From Amphimedon queenslandica (lineage: Eukaryota; Porifera; Demospongiae; Haplosclerida; Niphatidae): 23,716 nucleotides of DNA. Under the pieces are notes generated by a model, which had not been told where the DNA came from, made no database searches, and saw only the letters and a program-made list of their open reading frames with translations. The DNA lies in assembly GCF_000090795.2 (NCBI RefSeq), contig NW_003546708.1, positions 35,634 to 59,349 of the forward strand, given 5' to 3'. Below, in pieces: positions 16,411 through 23,716 of this stretch. How positions within the stretch are numbered: the stretch's first letter is position 1; the number at the start of each line of letters is the position of its first letter. The position numbers were made by a program, and so were the translations under genes.

Positions 16411-18355
16411 TTACTCACCACCTTTAAAGCTTTCTTTTATACATGTAGGTGCAGTACTGTCTAAACAGTCCGGTTCTTTGTGTTTGACTAAAAAGTACAT
16501 AAATACTAAATATATTGGAAAAAAAATAGCCAGTGTGCTTATTCATATGAGCTAAGTAATTAATACCAATAGCTACATCTGATTACCAATTGGTTCAAGA
16601 GTGTGCTGTGGGTGATTCCTCTGATTGCCGTTAATCTTTTCTGAGTGACATTTATCTAAATAAACATGGAAAGACATAATCTACATGTTATACTATTACA
16701 AATACCAACTGGTTGAGGATAGAGTCGTGGGTGTTTAGTTTCAGCACAACTACTTTCGGTGTGACCATCATCTGCATGCGTGGAATGCAAACATTTGTTG
16801 ATAAAATTAAAAAAACTTACCATCAAGCACTGTTGGGGAAGTATTGTTGTCTCCAGCATTTACAGAACCTATACAAATTACGATAAAATTAAAATTAACT
16901 TGTGAAAATGTGTATTCTAACAAATTCTCTTGCTATTCTCCTTAAAATCATCCTTTCTTGGTCGTTTTGCTCCCGAAGGCCTTTCCTTCATCTTTCTGTC
17001 ATTTCGTCTCAGTTATGTCAAGTTGTGCCTACCTACTTCATTTAAAGGACAACCTATTATTTCTTGACATGCTAGAATGTGGAAACATGTTGTTACTGAT
17101 GGGCAGCTACATGTTTCCTTAGCAAACAGAGTAACTATTCTTCTTGTCACACCATCTACTTCCTTTATGACAAATGAACCATCTCCCACCAAGTTGACTC
17201 TAGAATCCTTCAGTGCAGTGTATGCCAATCCAATCTGTGTACTACCATTAGTATTGACATCATTGAGCATCGATTCTTCCCTTTTTTCTTCTGTCCCAAT
17301 TGTCGATAAACAGTCAATAAGGCTGGTACATCGTACTTTATCTACTATTTCTTTTGGACTAATAGCTATTGGCAACTTTGGAACTAAAGAGGGGCCCCTA
17401 CGTAGATAGTCAAACTCCTCCTTGAGCTCCCACTGACTACATTGATGGATTGACCTCTCTAACTCTTGGTAGTAGTATATTGAAAGATGGTATAACGAAA
17501 GACATATAATATCAAGAGGAACCTGCTTCCATTCTTTTAACCGTTTAAGGACAGCATTCATAAATTCTGAGGGATTGTTAGTGATGCCCATATTAGGATT
17601 TTTTATCCCAGCTTCCTTTAAAACCCAAACTGCAGTATGTCCTTTAAAAACTGGTATTAGGTTTTTGTCAAAGTATTGCAATACCTTTGCTTTTCCTAAA
17701 AATCTCCGTACTCTTTATCTCATCATATTCTCTATCAAATTCTACTTCAGTCTCAATCTTTACTAAATCTTTCCATACATTTACAAAGTAGCTAATATCT
17801 TCAGGCGTGCAGTTGCAGTTATTCTTTAGGTACCATAATAAATCGTTTTCAAGGTGATTCCAGCAATACAGGTGATTGGCAAGTGGAAAGATGCTGTCAA
17901 ATTGAAACTCTCGATTTGTAATGATATTTATACATTTTTCCAAGGATTGAAGACAGCATAGTTGTAAAAGATTTGATAAAATCGATATGATCCCTTTTGA
18001 AGCGCCGAGAGTGAATAAAAAAGGCTGCTGGAACAATCAGTTCACCAATAAACAGTCCTTGACGATAGGACAAGGTAGAGAGATAATAATCACCCATATT
18101 AAATAAAGTATCATAATGTAATGATACTGCTTCATTGGCAAGTTTCAGCAGCTTATCAAGGCTTTGCATCAACGGATATGCCATCAGGTGAACTAAACTC
18201 CTCGGGTGAAGAGTAAAGTGTGATATAAAATCATGTTGTTGATCCAAAGAGCTATGAGTGGAGTACTTAAGCTGATAACATAGATGGTAAGCATTATAAA
18301 GTGCATCATGAGATATCCTGAATTCTCTATTAATTTCATCTCTAATATTTTTCAC
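16411..18355 (-). pseudogene. MULE-type transposase with SWIM zinc finger and a multi-exon tail
   Basis: The first visible exon begins after GCATATAG (acceptor at 18357-18356). In order it encodes SLHYDTLFNMGDYYLSTLSY (first Asp region), INIITNREFQFD (position of the second acidic site, here ITNRE), CWNHLENDLLWYLKNN, and GITNNPSEFMNAVLKRLKEW. A SWIM finger follows (CSCPSVTTCFH), then a basic tail (KMKERPSGAKRPRKDD). Four exons continue it in matching phase (16868-16821, 16771-16706, 16655-16587, 16460-16411), with introns of 53, 49, 50 and 126 bp, ending ESFKGGE and TAA. Damage: frameshifts near 17960 and 17715 and TAA at 17013-17015. The N-terminal DNA-binding exons are missing. The family is clear; this copy is inactive. 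Confidence 0.82.
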
Positions 18356-18477
18356 CTATATGCACAAATGCAAAACCATTGAAGTGTTTGGAAAAATTAA
18401 TTTACATGCATAAATAATATTTTCAATGAAGATGAAGAAGGCTCTCAAGTCAAAACATCTCTATTTATTTTTTATTA

Positions 18478-18832
18478 TAATACAAACAAGCTATTAACAA
18501 AAATGAAAAAAAAAGATTGAGTAGGATTCACTGTATAAATTCATCAAAAAAGTAATGAAAACAAGGACAAGTAGGATTCCAAATAACAGAGTACTTTTAA
18601 TGTAATGGTGTAAAGAAATACATATCACCTTATAATGTAGAGTAGAATTTGCGTCACGAGAGTAGGATTTTCATTTTGTATTTTCATTTGTATGGATATA
18701 GTTAGTCATTCGGAATAATCTGTCATTTGGAATCCTACTTGTCCTTGTTTTCATTACTTTTTTGATGAATTTATACAGTGAATCCTACTCAATCCATTTT
18801 TTTAAATTTTTGTTAAAAGCTTGTTTGTATTA
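18478..18832. mobile_element. Foldback MITE, 355 bp, with about 113-bp inverted arms
   Basis: The left arm (18478-18590) and right arm (18719-18832) are reverse complements at well over 90 per cent. Each contains GAGTAGGATTCACTGTATAA and GACAAGTAGGATTCC. The spacer is about 128 bp with no ORF. It lies upstream of the truncated MULE exon and may be the reason that gene lacks its first exons. The target duplication is unclear in the AT-rich flanks. Confidence 0.85.
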
Positions 18833-19057
18833 ATTTTTTAATAATATTATATATTTGAAATTGGATATTACATAATAGCAATGTAAATTTTTGTACTAGC
18901 TTGTGTGTTTATCTCCATTTCAGTCAATATTACTTTGTATTCACATTTTAAATTTCATTGATAAAATTAATTATTATTTACACAAGAAATTTAATTTAAA
19001 TCAATCAAAATAATCAAATCAATCAAAATAATAAAGTTTGTCTTTATACTGTCGGCA
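18833..19057. other. AT-rich spacer
   Basis: AATCAATCAAAATAA occurs twice in tandem near 18995-19032, just 3' of the Gln-rich gene. I see nothing else. Confidence 0.4.
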
Positions 19058-19720
19058 CTAGTAGGGCCATCGCCTATAGTTCCGGCCTCCTATACCTCCA
19101 CGACCACGAGCTTGCAAGTGATTTCCACCGCCTCCTCGACCACGACCTGAGCGTTGCCGCAACAATCTCATAAATACATCTAGTGGTACAGGTATCTGTG
19201 GTTCTCTCAAGGGTTCTTGTTGATGTTATTGGTGGTGTGGAGGAAGTTGGTGTAGTTGCTGTAGTAGCTGGTCCATCAGTTGGGCAGCTGGCTGTTGTTG
19301 CTGCTGCAGTTGTCCAGCACCATCTGCCTCTTCTTGTTCTTCTTGCTGTCTTTGTCTTCATTGTGTAGCGCCCGGTTGTTCTTGGTCTTGTTGCTGTCTT
19401 AGTCGTAATTCATCCAGTCTTCTTTGTTCCATCTCATCCAGGCATCTTTGTAGTCCTGTAATCTGTTGTTTTAGTCCGTCAATCCCTGGTTTGAGTTGTT
19501 GTATTTCTCATTTTATATTATGCTGAAGCTGTTGCTGGTTCTGCAGCAGCTGCTGATGGTTCTGCACCAGCAGCTGTTGTAGCTGTGGTATTCCTTCTGA
19601 GATAGCTCTCACCCTGCCACACAAGATTTCGGTTCTCTCTTCATTCTGTAGTATTCTAGACATTTCTTCTATCTTGTCATCCTCGGCATCTTCCACACTA
19701 TGGTTAGTTTCATTCTCCAT
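19058..19720 (-). pseudogene. Gln-rich coiled-coil protein with RG-rich tail, three in-frame stops
   Basis: ATG at 19720 (MENETNHSVEDAEDDKIEEM) opens one continuous frame of 221 codons with no frameshift, ending NYRRWPY and TAG. TGA (about codon 71), TGA (after PGATQ) and TAA (after PHHQ) interrupt it. Each could arise by C-to-T change from CGA or CAA. The middle is heptad-like and Gln-rich (LQQLLVQNHQQLLQNQQQLQ), suggesting a coiled coil. The end (SGRGRGGGGNHLQARGRGGI) is an RG-rich, probably RNA- or DNA-binding tail. A helix-rich, oligomerising protein with an RG tail fits a gag- or ORF1-like nucleic-acid chaperone, but no enzyme domain adjoins it and the family is unknown to me. It has its own TATA box. 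Confidence 0.55.
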
Positions 19721-19799
19721 AATACAACAGCAATAGATGTAGTCCTCTCAGTTCTGTAACTTTGTCTTCACTACTGAAAATAGCTTTGGAGACTGCAAC

Positions 19800-19807
19800 T
19801 ATTTATA
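19800..19807 (-). promoter_or_regulatory. TATA box of the Gln-rich gene
   Basis: The minus strand reads TATAAATA about 80 bp upstream of the ATG at 19720, a consensus TATA box leaving a short 5' UTR. Further upstream, GGATCACTTG (19831-19840) and CAAGTGATCC (19889-19898) form a 10-bp inverted repeat that might be a factor-binding pair. Confidence 0.55.
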
Positions 19808-20066
19808 CTACAAAATTGGGTCACTTTGGAGGATCACTTGAAGTGTCAATGATGTCATATGGATCTTGCATTGGATTGGCCAGGTATACAAGTGATCCTT
19901 ACAGCTTACATGACAACTTGACTCCTCTTTAAGTCAGTTTTTTACACTTTTTGGACTATAGTTTAAGTTTCAACACATTTTTTTTCTGGCAGTAAAAGTT
20001 GGCTAAATCATAATGCTCATGCGCACTGCTAGTAACTGCACCCCCTAAATGATTTAAGCATAATTA

Positions 20067-20510
20067 TTATTCATTGTTGAACATTAAAAGGAATATTAAG
20101 CATCTACAATTATATATAGTAGATGTTTTTAGTGTATATAAATAATAATATCTAGTGCTCTGCTTGTCCCATGTGCTTGTGCAATGTTTCTCCTTTTGAT
20201 ACATTGTTATACTATAGGAAAGAAACTATAATCATGTAATTTATAATACAGCACATATACCTGTCAGTGATCATTTTAGATATTAAGAACCATAATAAGA
20301 ACCACCCTAACATGAGCTTTCCTTGTACTGTTGATATTGTCCACGAAGCACTAGTCTGTTCTAGTTTGATATTAAACAGTGCTGCAACTAATACAGTATA
20401 AAATGTAATGCAATTCAAATGTATAGTTAGTTGACATACCTTTGTGAAGTAAACATATTGCCCACAGCTTTGTTAGCCAGTAAGGACAATGAGTCCTAAC
20501 TGTTGCCACC
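20067..20510 (-). CDS. Possible spliced ORF, unknown protein with a hydrophobic segment
   Basis: Three minus-strand blocks join in matching phase through two short introns. The first block (to 20440) has a donor AAAG/gtatgt. The intron at 20439-20388 is 52 bp and ends tgtattag. The second block is 20387-20261, with a donor ACAG/gtatat. The intron at 20260-20212 is 49 bp and ends ttctttcctatag. The last block, 20211-20067, ends NNE and TAA. The product includes WLTKLWAICLLHK, then KLMLGWFLLWFLISKMI, which could span a membrane. I do not recognise it and the start is not found (TGA upstream of PHHGEG). The intron sizes match others in the window. Confidence 0.35.
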
Positions 20511-20554
20511 CCTTCACCATGATGAGGTCAAGCTGGTGTCGAAGGGGAAAAAGA

Positions 20555-21055
20555 TGGCCATACAGCAGTGTCAATAAACAGTGTCTTTAGATATCTTATA
20601 CAGTGTCTCAACAATCACATTTTGTTATTCATTATAATGGCCAATATGACAGTGTCTAGTTCATTATTCATGTATTATCATTAATAATTATTATGGCCAA
20701 TGACAGTGTTCATGTATTATCATTAATTGTTATGGCCAATATCACAGTGTCTCATATATCATTCATTATAAGCTATGGCCAATATGACACTATTTCATTA
20801 TGATTAATTATGGCCAATATGACACTGTCTCATTAATATTCATTAAAAGCTATGGCCAATATGACACTGCTCTTTAAATATCTTAAGCAATGGCCAATAC
20901 GACACTGTTTCATTTGAAGCTATGGCCAATACAACACTGTCTCACTAATAATTCATTTTAAGCTATGGCCAATATGACACTGTCTCACAATATTATTCAA
21001 CATAATTAAGCTATGGCCATGAATATTATACTGTCTCACTAATTATCATTCTTTT
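20555..21055. repeat. Minisatellite of about 11 TATGGCCAATATGACACTGT copies
   Basis: The core TATGGCCAATATGACACTGT followed by CTCATTAAT-like spacer recurs about every 32-55 bp (cores near 20555, 20639, 20694, 20732, 20775, 20810, 20852, 20890, 20922, 20965 and 21013). The cores are better conserved than the spacers. The array ends just 3' of the Helitron helicase-OTU stop at 21064. Confidence 0.8.
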
Positions 21056-21063
21056 TGCTCTTT

Positions 21064-23716
21064 TTATTTTCTTTTTTTGTCATCATCACATTCATTTTTA
21101 TCACCACTGTTATTAGTATTAGCAATTTTTTTATCTGCTATTGATGTAACTACACAATAATGGTTCAAGTTAATAAGGGTTAAGTATATTGCTGGTGCGT
21201 TAGGATCAGCATTACGTGTAAGTGGTGAATAACGTACCCATTCATTCCCCGACTCATTATAGGAGAATGTGTGAACATTCAGTAAATCAGCCATTGTTAA
21301 CATTTCGATATCTCCCGCCCACGTGTAATTCTTATCCATACCTTCTCCAGCAATATATTCTTTCACTGAATTATAGGGAGTCAGCCAACTACGTAGCTGA
21401 TGTTCCATTGTAGGCATGTGCCTAATAATGACCGATCTGTTGAAATTTTGCTGAGTGTAAGAACCTGTAATGGCATGAGACAGAGCATTAAATAAACATT
21501 TACCATTACCAGGTACATCAGTAGATCCTTTGGGTACAGTTAATTCTGTGGTTGGGCTACCCAACTTTGGTCTATATGATTTAACAAATCCCAAGTTTAG
21601 GGCATTACACCATGCTTTTTGAGTAGCAGCATTGGGGGGATGGTATTTTAAATTACTAGCTCTTGTACTCATTCCCTTCATCACACAGTCATCACTATCG
21701 TCATTATTATTATTAGTAGTAATAACAGTAGGTGGTTTTTTGGGGCAATTAGCTGTATCATTAATCTTACTGTCTGATGGCCTACTTCTCTTATCACGAG
21801 CTACCTTTGGTGGTGGCATATTTTTTTGATTTTTTGCTTGTGGCTCATCAATAGTTCCAGTAAGTGTACGCTTTCTACTGCCACAATCTGTAGGAATGGC
21901 ATATTGTGGGAGGTCTGGCCTGTACAACTCTCTCAACCTGTTTATTTCTTTTATGCTACAAGAGGAAACCATCAATGATTTGGGGTTGAAACATGTCAAA
22001 TGGACACCAGACAGTGTTCTTACTCGTGATAGAGCAACGTAAACCATCCCTGCGCTAAAGACATTGTCAGACAGATCAATGTGACAGTCCCTGGCATTTG
22101 TGTATGGTAACAGCAAAAGCTAATATCAAAGGAAACTGGCTTCTATACACAAAGACATTTTTCATTACCATAAACTTTCTCTTGACTTTCTCAATCTCAC
22201 AAGGATCAGTTATTCTATCAAATTTAACTGTTATGCATGTTTCTGAAATGGCCTGCACTGAACCAAGTGCTCCATTCACTATCCCTTTTCAACATTTACA
22301 TTACAACGCAACATTACTCTAGCCCCCACAGCCAATTTTAATTTGGCTTCCAAACCACCAGTATTGTTAATATCTTTATTTAATTCTTTTAACTTTTTCT
22401 CAACCTTTTTTCTAAATCATCATCATCTTTCTTTCTACGTACATGTATGTTGCCAGTACCATCAATTAAATTTGTGGCTCTTATTTTTATGGTAGGACTT
22501 GGTAGATTAGCCAGCATTGTTTCATTAAATTCTTTGCACATATCTACCTTTGGAAACAGGCAAACTGGGGCATTACCATCCTGTTGTAATACTTTAAATT
22601 TTTTTCAATGGGCATCGAAAATACTCTTTCGGAAAGTGTAGCGAGAGTCTGATTGTCTAGAAACCCCCGTCTCACTTTGTCCAACATTTCCGAAAATTTC
22701 TGGTCAGTTTTCTGTCTTTCATTTATTGTCAATTTGTCATAGGTGACAGTATCAAGCCATATGTTCACTGCACCCATACTACCAAGTCTGTATTTCAGTG
22801 TTGATGCTGTTACTTTGTCAAACACTGGTTCGCCACGAACTGGTGGCAATTGAACGATGTCACCAACAAAGAGGACATTCTTACCACCAAACCATTCGTC
22901 TGATTCAAATAAGTCATTCATTCTCGTGTATATAAGTGAGATCCTGAAGTTCTGTTTTCATTACTTTGTGACTAGCCTTTGGTATTGACCAGTATGAGGC
23001 ACACTGTCCATCGTGTTCTATTGGCAGCTGAAACAGTCTGTGTGCTGTCACACCTCCCACATTGTAAGCTGCTAAACCTGTTGGAGCACAAACTGCACAT
23101 GTCTGTTTGGTCAGTGTTGACCAGAGGCTTTTCACTAGTGCTTTAATTGCCTCGATGAGAAAAGATTTACCAGTGCCACCCACACCACTGATAAACATGT
23201 GCAACGGTTTTACACTTTCTGATTGCTCTTTTTCTTGTTTCGATTTATTTTCGTATTCAATTTGCCTTAAGAGATGAGATTTTACGTGATCAAAGATGCG
23301 TTTTTGATCTTTATTTAGCATTGATTCTCTCTCTTGTAGAGTGAGACTAGATCCAGTGTCCATATCTCTCACGTCATTCATTGCATCTTTAATCTGTCAC
23401 ATCAATTGTGGATCGTCGTCTTCCACATCATTTTCCTCTTCTCTGTTGGCTGCTCTGGCATTTTGTATGTCTTTTAATTTCTCTCTACATTTGAGCAACT
23501 TTCTGAATTTTTCGTTTGCTTCGACACACCTTTCATGGTCGACAATGTGGCGATCAAATGCTTCTTGGACAGTTTCGCCATTGTTCACTAATTCATCCTC
23601 ATTTCTAAATGGCACGAAAAGGAGAATGATGGCATAATAGAAACTGTCCCTCTGATTTTCTTTATAGACATCAAAATCAATAAAATTAGGAAGGCGCTCC
23701 TTCTGTAATTCTCTAT
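21064..23716 (-). pseudogene. Helitron PIF1-type helicase fused to an OTU domain, cut by the window edge
   Basis: The frame enters at the window edge with LPNFIDFDVYKENQRDSFYY and FVPFRNED. It then shows Walker A (GVGGTGKS), APTGLAAYNVGGVTAHRLF, FVGDIVQLPPV, KLAVGARVMLRCNV, FAVTIHKCQG and AGMVYVALSRVR, the PIF1/SF1 motif order seen in Helitron helicases. An OTU-type cysteine-protease domain follows: DVPGNGKCLFNALSHAITG (Asp and Cys near residue 200 of the last ORF) and LNHYCVV with the His. Helicase unwinds the donor strand during rolling-circle transposition; the role of the OTU domain is unknown. Damage: TGA at 23397-23399, and frameshifts near 22925, at an A7 run near 22600, near 22405, near 22283 and near 22080. 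The Walker B (DExSM) stretch expected between LQDL and TYIH is absent. Confidence 0.88.

Noticed and set aside
17077..17409. Plus-strand 110-codon ORF
   Set aside because: Antisense shadow of the MULE transposase and SWIM finger frame.
19074..19361. Thr/Arg-rich minus-strand ORF of 95 codons
   Set aside because: Out-of-frame shadow of the Gln-rich gene; the correct frame continues the coiled coil and ends in the RG tail.
19183..19368. Plus-strand Val-rich ORF
   Set aside because: Antisense of the Gln-rich coding region (CAA/CAG repeats read as TTG/CTG).
4449..23716. One Helitron gene split in two by later insertions
   Set aside because: Both halves are on the minus strand, but the N-terminal Rep half lies downstream (4.4-6.5 kb) and the helicase half upstream (21-23.7 kb). 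A simple split would give the opposite order.

Overview
The window looks like AT-rich intergenic DNA of an invertebrate animal, most likely a demosponge. This is inferred from the families present (OTU-bearing Helitron, SWIM-finger MULE, KIAA1958-like tyrosine recombinase, hAT, Ty3/gypsy), from spliceosomal introns of only about 46-68 bp inside coding regions, and from dense MITEs. There is no prokaryotic gene organisation. Almost everything recognisable is transposon-derived, most of it on the minus strand, and nearly every long gene carries nonsense codons or frameshifts.

Layout. At 1-1075 a truncated hAT transposase is joined head-on to a Ty3/gypsy integrase fragment. An isolated HMG-box exon (+) lies at 1446-1541. 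Decayed minus-strand coding debris with a 15-residue repeat lies at 2142-3120. A Helitron Rep half with two short introns occupies 4449-6471. From 6500 to 11400 there are mostly repeats: a 47-bp duplication, a 33-bp minisatellite split by a pogo-type MITE with TA target duplication, palindromic repeats and tRNA-like repeats, plus a few short exon-like ORFs.

The most interesting block is 11415-15306. A multi-exon minus-strand gene encodes a PHD-like zinc finger followed by a domain with ubiquitin-peptidase-like Cys and His boxes. Just upstream on the same strand is a Crypton/KIAA1958-type tyrosine recombinase gene. A 423-bp solo LTR with a 5-bp target duplication and heat-shock-element repeats has landed between them. 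Without the LTR the two genes would be about 160 bp apart, so they may be two genes of one mobile element.

From 15398 to 18832 there are a long foldback element, one exon of an unknown gene, a TIR element carrying a tRNA-like sequence, a MULE transposase whose C-terminal tail is spread over four short exons, and a 355-bp foldback. At 19058-19720 a Gln-rich, RG-tailed protein gene has a TATA box and three in-frame stops. A possible spliced ORF, an 11-copy minisatellite and a Helitron helicase-OTU half (21064 to the window end) complete the window. The two Helitron halves lie in the wrong order to be one split gene, so they come from separate insertions.
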